Shown piece after piece: positions 8,740 to 17,096 of a DNA stretch of 40,594 nt (the first letter of the stretch is position 1; each line of letters opens with the position of its first letter). A program made the position numbers and the translations under genes. The DNA is taken from the NCBI GenBank assembly GCA_021795395.1, contig JAJYPN010000025.1, forward strand, positions 1-40,594, read 5' to 3'. This stretch comes from Pseudomonadota bacterium (GTDB lineage Bacteria; Pseudomonadota; Gammaproteobacteria; Burkholderiales; Sulfuriferulaceae). The notes beneath the pieces were generated by a model. The model was not told the origin of the DNA. It searched no databases and saw nothing but the letters and a program-made list of their open reading frames with translations.

Positions 8740-9903
8740 TTACGTAGAGGCGGGCCTCGCGCCGGTGAGCAGGTATTGCATCAGTTCGCGTACCGGACGG
8801 ATAGCCGCGCCGAAAGGCAGACTTTCCGCACCCCTGAAAAACAATCCTTTCGAGATGTCCCCTCGCAATGCGGCCGCCAATTGAGCATCTATGCAAAATT
8901 GTCCGGCTTTGGGATTGCCGTCGCGTAAACCGCATTGCGTCAGGCAATGTAATCCCGAAGCGCAACGGTCGGGATGACTTTTCGTACAGTCCTGCAGTTT
9001 GGCTTCGCGACGCAGATAATTGCTTAGCCAGGGCGTCAATACTGCGCGCGCGGGCAAACCGGCAACGCTCATGAAGGTGACGATATCCTCAGGTCGCGCC
9101 TCAGCCAGCACTTTTTTGAAATTGGGATGAGCATCGCCTTCCTCGGTCACGGCGAATGGCGTGCCTAACTGGACGGCGCTGGCACCCAACGCCAGCAGGG
9201 AGCGAATTTTTTCATGGGTATTGATGCCGCCGGCTGTAATCAATGGAATGCGTTCGCGTTCGATATCGAGTTCCTTGAACATCTGGAATACGCTTTCCAG
9301 GATTCCGGGAAAATCGAAGCGCGGATCGTTGATTTCTTCCGGTTTCGGCGCGCCGAGATGGCCCCCGGCATAACGCGGATGTTCGATTACGATCGCATCG
9401 GGCAAGCGGTTTTTTCGCAGCCATTTTTTCAGCAGGATCTGGATGCCGCGAACGTCAGAAAGAATCGGAATCAAGGCCACTTCCGGGGAATCTTCGGTCA
9501 AATCGGGAAGATCGAGGGGTAATCCCGCGCCCATGACGATCGCTTGCGCACCGCTTGCGCACGCCTGGCGCACTAGCGCCGCATGTTCCGCTACCGCTTT
9601 CATTACATTGACCGCTACCAGTCCTGCGCCTGCTGCGGTTTCGAGGGCGGCACGGACTTCGCGATCCAGCGCGATCAGATTGAGTCGGTCGAGTGCCGGT
9701 TTGTCCCGGCAATGGCGATTCTGTTCTATCAGGTCAGGATGATGATGGCGCAGATCGATGCTGGCAATAGTCCCTGCCGCTCCGAGTGCGGCAACGCTTC
9801 CTGCCAGTCTGTGCGCGGAGATTCCCACACCCATGCCGCCCTGGACGACTGGCAGCAGTTTTTTATTTTTGATGTTGAAATGGGGTAAATGAGTTTCCAG
9901 CAC
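8740..9903 (-). CDS. Nitronate monooxygenase / 2-nitropropane dioxygenase-family flavoprotein
   Basis: An FMN-binding TIM-barrel protein. LLPVVQGGMGVGISAHRLAG marks the N-terminal phosphate/flavin loop. AIVIEHPRYAGGHLGAP carries the family's conserved His. PLITAGGINTHEKIRSLLAL, then GASAVQLGTPFAVTEE, are the C-terminal FMN-phosphate loops. The C-terminal 100 residues contain a cysteine cluster (C-x7-C-x5-C-x3-C, around 320-340, with another Cys further on). Start choice: AGGAG lies 8 bases before a GTG at 9903, much better than the ATG at 9948 that would add 15 residues. Family members oxidise alkyl nitronates, but many are broader flavin oxidoreductases, so the substrate is unproven. It is convergent with hemN with a 54-base gap. 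Confidence 0.85.
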   Translation of the reverse strand: MLETHLPHFNIKNKKLLPVVQGGMGVGISAHRLAGSVAALGAAGTIASIDLRHHHPDLIEQNRHCRDKPALDRLNLIALDREVRAALETAAGAGLVAVNVMKAVAEHAALVRQACASGAQAIVMGAGLPLDLPDLTEDSPEVALIPILSDVRGIQILLKKWLRKNRLPDAIVIEHPRYAGGHLGAPKPEEINDPRFDFPGILESVFQMFKELDIERERIPLITAGGINTHEKIRSLLALGASAVQLGTPFAVTEEGDAHPNFKKVLAEARPEDIVTFMSVAGLPARAVLTPWLSNYLRREAKLQDCTKSHPDRCASGLHCLTQCGLRDGNPKAGQFCIDAQLAAALRGDISKGLFFRGAESLPFGAAIRPVRELMQYLLTGARPAST

Positions 9904-10114
9904 TTTACGCTCTCCTGACGGCGAACAATAATTTTTATTAATACGCATTCGCGATCTCTTTATCCGTTACATGGATGCGCTAATTACTTTCGCCATGCCA
10001 TTTTATCGAGGCCTTGGTACCGCTCTCAGTCTGGCAGTCGTAGTATTAGTGACAGGAAGTCATGTGGCTTATCGCGTAATCCAAGTACGATAGCATAATG
10101 CTCGCAATAAGGAA

Positions 10115-10136
10115 ATGCGCTCCGGTAGGAGCGCAT
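10115..10136 (-). terminator. Rho-independent terminator of the HiPIP operon
   Basis: A perfect 9-base inverted repeat, ATGCGCTCC and GGAGCGCAT, around a 4-base loop. On the minus strand it is followed by a T-rich stretch (TTTCCTTATT). It lies 40 bases downstream of the HiPIP stop codon. Confidence 0.7.
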
Positions 10137-10174
10137 GAGATTACCGGAAATGGGACAGTGAACGTTGGCTGCAA

Positions 10175-10465
10175 TCACGCCTTGGGCGCATAAGCCAGGC
10201 ACCAGCCGTCAGGGCTGATAGAACCTTCGATCAGATTGCAGCTTCCTGCCGCCTTGGCCGATTTGCCGGGGACGAATTGCATGCATTGCGAACATTTCAG
10301 ATTGCCTTTGGGATGATCCTGATATTGCATGCTTGCTTTCGCCATTTTGGCGGCAAATGCTTCCTTGCTTATCACGCTGACCGGTATGGCTGCGATAGTC
10401 GCCAACAAGGAGGCAGTTTTTAAAAAATTGCGACGCGTAACGTTTTTATTTAATACATTCATCAT
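10175..10465 (-). CDS. High-potential iron-sulfur protein (HiPIP)
   Basis: A small periplasmic [4Fe-4S](3+/2+) electron carrier. The 96-residue precursor has a twin-arginine signal (TRRNFLK at 10-16, hydrophobic to about 37, AFA cleavage near 38). The mature part has the four HiPIP cysteines Cys58, Cys61, Cys76 and Cys89 in the pattern C-x2-C-x14-C-x12-C, with GWCLAYAPKA at the end. HiPIPs shuttle electrons between cytochrome complexes and oxidases or reaction centres. It is the last gene of a likely operon with the diheme cytochrome (79-base gap) and the cytochrome-porin. GGAG precedes the ATG by 6 bases. Confidence 0.95.
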   Translation of the reverse strand: MMNVLNKNVTRRNFLKTASLLATIAAIPVSVISKEAFAAKMAKASMQYQDHPKGNLKCSQCMQFVPGKSAKAAGSCNLIEGSISPDGWCLAYAPKA

Positions 10466-10544
10466 TTCATACTCCAGATCGATAATGATATAAAAATTAC
10501 AACGACTTCAACAACCCATACCTGTAGCCCGGCATGGCCAGACG

Positions 10545-11177
10545 TTAAAGCGTGGCGAGATAAGCGGCCACAGCCTTGGCTTCAGCCGGAGTGATCTTGT
10601 GGGCAACCGCCTTCATCATTGCCCCGTCAGGCCGATCGCCGGTATTTTTGAATACCCCCAGCTGCCGTTCGATATAATCCGCATGTTGACCGGCTATGCG
10701 GGGAAAAATCCCGTTGCCGGCTCCTTCAGGGCCATGACAGGTGGCACATGCAGGCGTCCCCTGCGCGGCTATGCCGTGTGTAAATATCTGTTTGCCTTCG
10801 GCTTCGAGTTCGGGATTGCGCGATGGTCCGGGTATGTTTTTCCGGGCGCTGAAATAAGCCGCCAATTCCGTAATCTGCTTATCGGTCAAATGCCGGGCTA
10901 TGCCCCACATATATTGATATCCGGCCGGATCGGAGCGGTCATGGCTCCTGAACTCCTTTAATTGTCCGACAAGGTAGACACTTTGCTGCCCTGCCAGTTT
11001 GGGGAAGGTCGGGTTGGTGGAATTGCCGTCAGCGCCGTGACATATCGAGCATACCTGTTGCGCCAGATCCTGCCCCGATACCTTGGCGTCGGCCAGATTG
11101 CGTGAGTTCGCTGTCGTATTGCAGCCGGCGGTTACGATAGTCGAGGCCAATATCAAACCTGTAACGATTCTTTTCAT
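10545..11177 (-). CDS. Diheme c-type cytochrome (c4-like) lipoprotein
   Basis: A 210-residue protein with a lipoprotein signal (ILASTIVTAGC, lipidated Cys19) and two class I cytochrome c domains. Haem motifs are CSICH (43-47) and CATCH (144-148). Each is followed by G-N/G-x-FP-K/R-L/I-AGQ, the hallmark of the two-domain cytochrome c4/Cyc1 type. Candidate distal Met ligands are Met90 and the AMMKAVAH region near 187. A lipid anchor on a c4-like cytochrome would hold it at a membrane facing the periplasm. GGGAG lies 7 bases before the ATG. It sits between a cytochrome-porin gene and a HiPIP gene on the same strand, suggesting an electron relay. Confidence 0.92.
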   Translation of the reverse strand: MKRIVTGLILASTIVTAGCNTTANSRNLADAKVSGQDLAQQVCSICHGADGNSTNPTFPKLAGQQSVYLVGQLKEFRSHDRSDPAGYQYMWGIARHLTDKQITELAAYFSARKNIPGPSRNPELEAEGKQIFTHGIAAQGTPACATCHGPEGAGNGIFPRIAGQHADYIERQLGVFKNTGDRPDGAMMKAVAHKITPAEAKAVAAYLATL

Positions 11178-11277
11178 GCTGTTTCTCCCGCTTCATTTTC
11201 AAGTGCGGGGGCGTCACGATCATCACACATCAGACGCACCCCATTCGATACAAGAAAGTTCCGTCCAGTCGTATTTA

Positions 11278-12714
11278 TTAATACGCTCCCCATACATAAA
11301 ACACGACCTGGTTATTGCCGCTGGCCTTACCGCTACCGGAGATCGAGTCAGCAAGAGGGACGCCGCTAGCGACGCCGTCGACGCGGTTGAACATCGTGTA
11401 CTGCACGCCGATCCGTACATTCTGGACCGGCAGCCAGAATATTTCCGGCGTCCAGCCTTCGGTACCTTGCTGGGCGCCGAATTCTCCGGCTATGGCGTTG
11501 GGATTGAAGTTCGGATTCGTATTGCCGATATTGTTCGAACTGTTGCTGATATTGAAATATTCGAGCGCGGCACCGTATTTGGCTTCGTAGGTGTAAGTAG
11601 CCTTGGCCATCAGGGAATTGATGCTGTCGGGCGACGAACCCGCGTCGCCGTAATCGATCGACTCATTGGTGCGGGTCACATCGACCGTGAACGTATGCGG
11701 ATCGAGCAGATACTGATACTGAAAGTCGATCGTGTTATCGCGATAATGGTTCGTCAGATTCTGCATGCCGGGTACATATTCGTCGACGTCGAAATAGGAA
11801 TAACCGAGCATGACATTCTGGGCTCCCCAATCATGGGTCAATGCCAATCGCAGGTAAGGATTCTCGCCCTTGATGTTGATTTGCTGGCCATTACCCTGGG
11901 TCATGAAGGAAAACACTCCGTCGCCGGTACGGTAGCCGCTAAGTTCCGCGTAGACTGTCTTGTTCCAGTAAAGATATGCGCCTGTACCGATAGCCTGCTG
12001 GGCAAGACCCTGATCGATGATAGGAAGGGCGACGGCAGAACCGAATCCGGTACTGATGGGCACTACGTTGTAGCCCCAGGCCGGCGTGCTGTTCCAGACG
12101 TCTTCCACGCCGGGGTTATTGTTCATGTCGAAACCGTAAATAAAATTCTGATCGCCGTTGATCAACTGGTCGGCATACCGAAAATCGGTGTTATCGGATC
12201 CCACGTGCCCTGAAGCGCCTGTGTCACCCGAATAATTGTTGTAGGTGAATTGCGCAAATACGCCGGATTTGTCGGTGATCTTGCCGGCCACAAACAGGCT
12301 GCCGGTATCAAACGTCAACGAGCCGTCCGTAGCGGTATGCCCCGGCCCGGTCGGCGAGGGTCCCTTGACGTTGGTGGAACCGAAAACGCCCATCACGGCA
12401 AGGGGAATCGTGCGTTTGCCGATGGTATATCCGGTTAACTTGAATAAGCGTCCGTAAGGCGTCAGCTCGGGGAAATTGCCGCCGGCATGGCAGGCCAGAC
12501 AGTTTTGCCCGGTCTGCCGGGCAAAAGCGGGCACTGCCTGGGCATTGCCGGATAGCAATGCCGCCATGAGTGCCGCTAGTCCGACAAATAAATGGCCGAG
12601 GAGGAATTTCCGGATAAAGCGGTTGATTGACCATTCCCTTTTGCCAGGGTTAGCGCTTTGGTCTTGAATGTATTGTCTGGAAGACCATGCTCGTTCGAGT
12701 CTACTTGTATTCAT
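11278..12714 (-). CDS. Outer-membrane monoheme cytochrome-porin fusion (Cyc2-like architecture)
   Basis: A 478-residue precursor. An unusually long signal region (charged residues 1-36, hydrophobic core 37-58, cleavage after AQA at 60) leads into VPAFARQTGQNCLACH, a single haem site (Cys72, Cys75, His76). PELTPYGRLFKLTGYTIG follows. The remaining about 390 residues alternate hydrophobic and polar residues with many Gly, Asn, Tyr and aromatic turns, as in an outer-membrane beta-barrel, and end in VVFYVWGAY. This layout (short N-terminal cytochrome, then porin) is that of Cyc2, the iron-oxidising outer-membrane cytochrome. However, the sequence may belong to a broader, functionally undefined betaproteobacterial family. 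AAAGGAG before the ATG supports the long N-terminus. Confidence 0.8.
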   Translation of the reverse strand: MNTSRLERAWSSRQYIQDQSANPGKREWSINRFIRKFLLGHLFVGLAALMAALLSGNAQAVPAFARQTGQNCLACHAGGNFPELTPYGRLFKLTGYTIGKRTIPLAVMGVFGSTNVKGPSPTGPGHTATDGSLTFDTGSLFVAGKITDKSGVFAQFTYNNYSGDTGASGHVGSDNTDFRYADQLINGDQNFIYGFDMNNNPGVEDVWNSTPAWGYNVVPISTGFGSAVALPIIDQGLAQQAIGTGAYLYWNKTVYAELSGYRTGDGVFSFMTQGNGQQINIKGENPYLRLALTHDWGAQNVMLGYSYFDVDEYVPGMQNLTNHYRDNTIDFQYQYLLDPHTFTVDVTRTNESIDYGDAGSSPDSINSLMAKATYTYEAKYGAALEYFNISNSSNNIGNTNPNFNPNAIAGEFGAQQGTEGWTPEIFWLPVQNVRIGVQYTMFNRVDGVASGVPLADSISGSGKASGNNQVVFYVWGAY

Positions 12715-12745
12715 GCCAGCTCCTTTGATGGTATTCTAATATAAC

Positions 12746-12761
12746 AAGATATCAATATCTT
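12746..12761. promoter_or_regulatory. 16-bp palindrome upstream of the cytochrome-porin gene
   Basis: AAGATAT-CA-ATATCTT is a perfect 7+2+7 inverted repeat, 31 bases before the start codon at 12714. On the minus strand it is immediately followed by GTTATATTA, which contains a possible -10 (TATATT). A repressor or activator site is the simplest reading; the regulator is unknown. Confidence 0.45.
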
Positions 12762-12879
12762 TAATAAGAAGATACTCGTTTATTTTTCTTAAGGCAATAG
12801 TAAAATCGCTCTGCCATGCAAATTCGTCTTGAACAGTAATGCACGATCTTCATCAGCCGGGTATTTAAACTATAACAAA

Positions 12880-12955
12880 ACCCGAATATTTGAATTAGGT
12901 GATTATCTAAATTACAACACAATTAAATAAATATTTAAATTTGAATGATTCGGGT
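12880..12955. repeat. Inverted repeat flanking AT-rich DNA upstream of pdxS
   Basis: ACCCGAAT (12880-12887) and ATTCGGGT (12948-12955) are perfect 8-base inverted arms about 60 bases apart. ATTTGAAT recurs beside each arm in direct orientation. The DNA between is almost pure A/T. The right arm ends 32 bases before the pdxS start. It could be a paired operator with DNA looping or a long-loop hairpin; no function is visible. Confidence 0.35.
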
Positions 12956-12987
12956 ATTCTTTTATGAAATTGTCAGGAGATGATGGT

Positions 12988-13902
12988 ATGACACAAAATC
13001 AGTCGGCTTCGCTGCGGCTTAAAACCGGATTGGCCGAGATGCTCAAGGGTGGAGTCATCATGGACGTGACCGATGTGCGGCAGGCAGAGATCGCGGAACG
13101 TGCCGGTGCGATCGCCGTCATGGCACTGGAACGCGTGCCGGCGCAAATCCGGGCGGAAGGCGGAGTAGCGCGCATGGCCTCGCCGAAAAGGATACGCGAG
13201 ATCATGGCGGCCGTTTCCATTCCGGTGATGGCCAAGTGCCGTATCGGTCATTTTGCCGAGGCGCAAATCCTGCAGGAACTCGGCGTCGATTATATCGACG
13301 AATCCGAAGTGTTGACGCCGGCCGACGGGATGCACCATGTCGACAAGCATGCCTTTCAGGTACCTTTCGTGTGCGGCGCGCGCAATCTGGGCGAGGCGCT
13401 GCGGCGTATCGCCGAAGGAGCGGCGATGATACGCACCAAGGGCGAAGCGGGTACCGGCGATGTCATCCATGCGGTCAAACATTTGCGCTCCATCGTCGGC
13501 GACATGCGCATGCTTACGGTGCTAGACGAAGCCGAACTTTATGCCCGCGCCAAGGAATTGCAAGCGCCGTACGAGTTGGTGCGCAGCGTCGCGCAAAGCG
13601 GTAAACTGCCGGTGCCGAACTTTTCCGCCGGCGGCATCGCTACGCCGGCGGATGCCGCGCTGCTTCGACAGTTGGGGGCGGAATCGGTATTTGTCGGTTC
13701 GGCAATTTTCATGAACGACGCGATGAACTTTGCCCATCCGGATGAAGCCGAACGCCGGGCGCGCGCCATCGTACGTGCAACCACGCACTACGAAAATCCG
13801 GCGATACTGCTGGAGATTTCCGAAGATCTGGTCGGAGCGATGAAAGGGCTTGCCGCAGCCGGGATCGCCGAGACGGAACTATTGCAAACGCGCGGCTGGT
13901 AA
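12988..13902 (+). CDS. pdxS: Pyridoxal 5'-phosphate synthase lyase subunit PdxS
   Basis: PdxS condenses ribose 5-phosphate, glyceraldehyde 3-phosphate and glutamine-derived ammonia into PLP (the DXP-independent route). It is a TIM barrel assembled as a 12-mer with PdxT. Seen here: [20 protein letters not shown] at the N-terminus with the catalytic Asp26, Lys83 in VMAKCRIGH (Schiff base with the pentose), Lys151 in [11 protein letters not shown] (second lysine), and [11 protein letters not shown] near the phosphate site. Length is 304 residues, slightly longer than the usual 290-295. AGGAG lies 8 bases before the ATG at 12988; an in-frame ATG at 12964 has no ribosome-binding site. pdxT follows after 5 bases. 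This route is less common than PdxA/PdxJ in betaproteobacteria. Confidence 0.97.
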   Translation: MTQNQSASLRLKTGLAEMLKGGVIMDVTDVRQAEIAERAGAIAVMALERVPAQIRAEGGVARMASPKRIREIMAAVSIPVMAKCRIGHFAEAQILQELGVDYIDESEVLTPADGMHHVDKHAFQVPFVCGARNLGEALRRIAEGAAMIRTKGEAGTGDVIHAVKHLRSIVGDMRMLTVLDEAELYARAKELQAPYELVRSVAQSGKLPVPNFSAGGIATPADAALLRQLGAESVFVGSAIFMNDAMNFAHPDEAERRARAIVRATTHYENPAILLEISEDLVGAMKGLAAAGIAETELLQTRGW

Positions 13903-13907
13903 GCGGT

Positions 13908-14468
13908 GTGAAGGCGATAGGCGTGCTTGCGCTGCAAGGCGATTACGATGCGCACAGCCGTTGCCTGAAAGAACTGGGCGCGGCAGTCCGGCTGGTGCGC
14001 AAAGCCGAGGATATGGAAGAGATTGCGGCGCTGGTGCTGCCCGGCGGTGAATCGGGCACCATGCTGGGTTTTCTTCAACGCGATAATTTCTGGGAAAAAC
14101 TGCGTATCTTTGCCGGCAATAAACCCTGTTTCGGTACGTGCGCGGGTGCCATTCTGCTGGCTGCCGAAGTAGAGAATCCGGTACAGCCGTGCCTCGGCAC
14201 GCTCGACATCGGTATACGCCGCAACGCCTACGGCCGGCAATTGCAAAGCGCTATTCATAACGCAGACAGCGGTGTCGGCGGCGCTCCGCTGGAATTGGTA
14301 TTTATCCGAGCTCCGCGTATCATCCGCACCGGACCCGAAGTCGAAGTGCTGGCACGTTTTGACAACGATCCGGTTTGGGTGCGTCAGGGCATGTTGATGG
14401 CGACCACATTTCATCCCGAGTTGTCGGAGGACGGACGAGTATATGAGGAATTTTTACGCAGTATATGA
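13908..14468 (+). CDS. pdxT: Pyridoxal 5'-phosphate synthase glutaminase subunit PdxT
   Basis: A class I glutamine amidotransferase that releases ammonia from glutamine and channels it to PdxS. The 186 residues include IGVLALQGDYDAH at the N-terminus, the oxyanion loop LPGGESGTM, the nucleophile Cys78 in CFGTCAGAILLA, and His169 and Glu171 in FHPEL, a complete catalytic triad. Translation starts with GTG, 5 bases after the pdxS stop codon, so the subunits are made together. About 220 bases without a recognisable gene or riboswitch follow before the next gene. Confidence 0.96.
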   Translation: MKAIGVLALQGDYDAHSRCLKELGAAVRLVRKAEDMEEIAALVLPGGESGTMLGFLQRDNFWEKLRIFAGNKPCFGTCAGAILLAAEVENPVQPCLGTLDIGIRRNAYGRQLQSAIHNADSGVGGAPLELVFIRAPRIIRTGPEVEVLARFDNDPVWVRQGMLMATTFHPELSEDGRVYEEFLRSI

Positions 14469-14688
14469 AAATGAGCCAGCATGAGAGCGCCCTGCATCTT
14501 GAATGCCGTCGCGCATGGCAGATTCGTTGGTTCTGCTGTAAAAAATCTGGCGCGAAATAGGGAGCGCCGCGCAGATGCAAAAAGGAACCCGAGCGGTAAT
14601 TGAGGATTTGAGCGCTTTATTAACGTACCATGAGTCAGCGCAGTAATCGGGCAAGAATCTCTGATTAATATTAAAAGGTTTCAACAGC

Positions 14689-15780
14689 ATGGCAGAGCAA
14701 TTATTTTTTACTGCGGCGGCCGGTTTCGAAGCGGCCCGACAGTTATCCCTGCCCGCAGAACACAGATTGAACCAATTGCATGGGCATAGCTTTATTGCTA
14801 ATGTCCGTACCGTGGTGCCGACGTCGGCGGCAGAATATCGCGGAGGCGAGATCGGCAGTTTGCGCGATCGTCTCGTCCAGGCAATCGAACCGCTCGATTA
14901 TGCGTTTCTCAATCAGGTCTTGGAGAATGCTGCCGATGACGAGATCGCTTGCTGGTTGCGCGACCGGCTTGCAATGCCGGATATCGACAGCATAGGCTTG
15001 CAAGGTACGCGCGACGCAGGAGCCGAACTGTTGCCGGACGGACGTATTCGGCTCTGGCGCAGCTATCGGCTGGAAACGGCGCATCAGTTGCCTCATGTGC
15101 CGCCGGGACATAAATGCGGACGCATGCATGGGCACAGCTTCGGCGTGGTATTGCATGTCGACCGGCCTGCATGGGTAGGCGATGCCGGTATCGGGTATGA
15201 AACACTGGACAGGATCTGGGCTCCGATACACGAGCAGTTGAATTTTGCCTGCCTTAACGATTTTAACGGTTTGAGTAACCCTACCAGCGAAGTGCTGTCG
15301 AGCTGGATATGGCAACGCGTCAAACCGCAACTGGCGGAACTGGCGAGGGTGACCGTATTTGAAACGGCAAGCAGCGGCGCGCATTTCGACGGTACTCATT
15401 ACCGGATATGGAAGGACTTCACCTTCGACAGCGCCGCGCGGCTGAAATACGTGTCGCCTGGCGATCCGCGGCGGCGGATACACGGTCACACCTATACGCT
15501 GCGTTTGCATCTGCATGGCGAACTCGATCCACTGTTAGGCTGGGTCGTCGATTTCGGCACAGTGAAGGAAAATTTCGCTCCCGTGTTCAAACGGCTCGAC
15601 CATCATCCTTTGTATGAAATTCCCGGTGTCGATGATACCGATGTCGCCAGTCTAGTTCGTTACATCCGCCAGCAAAGCCATGCGCTCCTTCCGCAACTGG
15701 AACGTATCGATCTGTACGAAACTCCGGGTTGCGGGGTCATTTTAGCGTGGGGCGATAACCTGCCGGCTGTGCTGGTTTGA
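14689..15780 (+). CDS. Triple-domain 6-pyruvoyl-tetrahydropterin synthase/QueD-like protein
   Basis: A 363-residue protein holding three PTPS/QueD-like modules in a row, each with an HGH zinc motif: LNQLHGHSF (about residues 27-35), KCGRMHGHSFGV (about 142-153) and RRRIHGHTYTL (about 264-274). The canonical enzyme needs an upstream third zinc His, a catalytic Cys before HGH and a C-terminal Glu. Only the middle module has all three: ETAHQL, the Cys in KCGRMHGH, and VFETASSGAHF. Module 1 has FEAARQL (His lost), no Cys and no Glu. Module 3 has FDSAARL (His lost), RRR instead of the Cys, but keeps the Glu in LYETPGCG. So it probably has one active site and two structural copies. Family enzymes act in queuosine or pterin synthesis; its product here is unknown. 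AAAGG precedes the start. Confidence 0.8.
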   Translation: MAEQLFFTAAAGFEAARQLSLPAEHRLNQLHGHSFIANVRTVVPTSAAEYRGGEIGSLRDRLVQAIEPLDYAFLNQVLENAADDEIACWLRDRLAMPDIDSIGLQGTRDAGAELLPDGRIRLWRSYRLETAHQLPHVPPGHKCGRMHGHSFGVVLHVDRPAWVGDAGIGYETLDRIWAPIHEQLNFACLNDFNGLSNPTSEVLSSWIWQRVKPQLAELARVTVFETASSGAHFDGTHYRIWKDFTFDSAARLKYVSPGDPRRRIHGHTYTLRLHLHGELDPLLGWVVDFGTVKENFAPVFKRLDHHPLYEIPGVDDTDVASLVRYIRQQSHALLPQLERIDLYETPGCGVILAWGDNLPAVLV

Positions 15781-15807
15781 TTGCCGGACTGCTGCCCGTT
15801 TGAAACC

Positions 15808-17022
15808 TCAACCCGGTTGCCCGTCGGCGCGCGCCCGCCAGTAAACCGGCGCATAACGGACCGCCCATGGCGTGAACCCGGCTAGCCAGATCAGGCCCGA
15901 CAGCAGATACAAATCCATGGTCCAGCCGGAATATGGCATGAGATCGGCCGCCACCCGTATCGTCGCCGCGGCCTGGATGACCAGAAACAGTGCCCAGCTT
16001 AACCGGTCCAGCACCAGCGGTCGCCCCGAATGACCCAAGGTGACGCGAGTCGCCATCCCCAATACCATGCTGGAAAAAAAACCGATGGTGAGCGCGTGCA
16101 TGGGCGCCAGACGGAAGATCCACTGGCCGTTGCCGAGGAAAGAGATCAGACTTTGCGCAGTAAACAGCAGCATGGCCAGCGCGAGCCAGGCAAAGGCGAT
16201 ATGCAGCACGGCGAGCAATCGGGTGTGAAAGCTGCGCAATAATCCCCAAGCCCAGGACAAATACAGCGCGCAAAGCGCCAGCGGCAGATCGGTAAGCCAG
16301 GAATAGGCGGTCTCGCCCGATAACTGCAAGACACCGTGTCCTGCCGAACAAGCCAGCATCATCCATAATGCCCAGTATGGCCGAACCACCACATAATTGT
16401 TTAATACGCGGCTGCTGAAGAATGGAATCATGCGATGACTGACCGTAAGGAATACGGGTAAAAGGAAAAACCAGATTCCCGCTGTACGGGCGACCGAGAG
16501 CCATAGCGGCTGACCGGTTATCTGCCAGAACAGATAGGATACGGCTCCCAGCCCACCGAAGGTAAGTGCGATGCTCGTTACCACCGGATGGCGTTTATCC
16601 GGATGCCGGACGCCGAACAAAACTTTCAGCAAGGTGTGCAGCGCCACCGCCCAGCCCGCCAGTATCGCCGCTACGCCGGTCGCTGCAACCGGTTTTCCGA
16701 TCGCCAGGCCGAGATAAAACAGGATTACGCCGAGGGTCATCAGCGATGCGACAAGCAACGCGCGAGACGGCGCTATTTTTTCCGTGTTCATCCAGTTGGG
16801 ATACGTGGTAAACAGAAAGCCGAAAATAAAAAACGGAAAAAACGTATAGATCATCAAAAAAACATGGGCCCACACCGGCGCGGCACCGGCGGCCGGGTGA
16901 CGACCGTCCAGATGGAATATCCACCAGAGCAGGGTTGCAACGCTCTGCAATACGCCGGCCAAAAACAGGCTGCGGTGAGATGCTGCGATAAGATGCTGCC
17001 ATGCCGATCGGAATTCATTCAT
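15808..17022 (-). CDS. nnrS: NnrS family haem- and copper-binding membrane protein
   Basis: NnrS is a polytopic inner-membrane protein of denitrifiers, linked to tolerance of nitric oxide stress and regulated by NO-responsive Dnr/NnrR or NsrR. The 404-residue protein has about 12 hydrophobic segments. It shows family patterns WAHVFLMIYTFFPFFIFGFL, then TTYPNWMNTEKI, then FLTVSHRMIPFFSSRVL, then LAPMHALTIGFFSSMVLGMATRVTLGHSGRP, the His-rich region thought to hold metal. GGAG lies just before the ATG. It is divergent from the yhcC-ubiUV operon, and the 176 bases between contain an FNR/DNR box that could also act on this gene. Confidence 0.94.
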   Translation of the reverse strand: MNEFRSAWQHLIAASHRSLFLAGVLQSVATLLWWIFHLDGRHPAAGAAPVWAHVFLMIYTFFPFFIFGFLFTTYPNWMNTEKIAPSRALLVASLMTLGVILFYLGLAIGKPVAATGVAAILAGWAVALHTLLKVLFGVRHPDKRHPVVTSIALTFGGLGAVSYLFWQITGQPLWLSVARTAGIWFFLLPVFLTVSHRMIPFFSSRVLNNYVVVRPYWALWMMLACSAGHGVLQLSGETAYSWLTDLPLALCALYLSWAWGLLRSFHTRLLAVLHIAFAWLALAMLLFTAQSLISFLGNGQWIFRLAPMHALTIGFFSSMVLGMATRVTLGHSGRPLVLDRLSWALFLVIQAAATIRVAADLMPYSGWTMDLYLLSGLIWLAGFTPWAVRYAPVYWRARADGQPG

Positions 17023-17096
17023 TATTTTCTCCGTGAGTCGAGCGTGCTATAAAGCAAGCATGACGGACATGTTAGCGAATGTGCATGGGCTTGTCC

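Noticed and set aside
9971..10093. 40-codon plus-strand frame with one hydrophobic stretch (LGTALSLAVVVLVTG)
   Set aside because: No ribosome-binding site and no recognised family; it may be chance in a 225-base gap.
14469..14688. Gap before the triple PTPS-like gene as a possible preQ1 riboswitch
   Set aside because: No preQ1-type pseudoknot pattern could be recognised; only a short GGCGC/GCGCC hairpin is visible.
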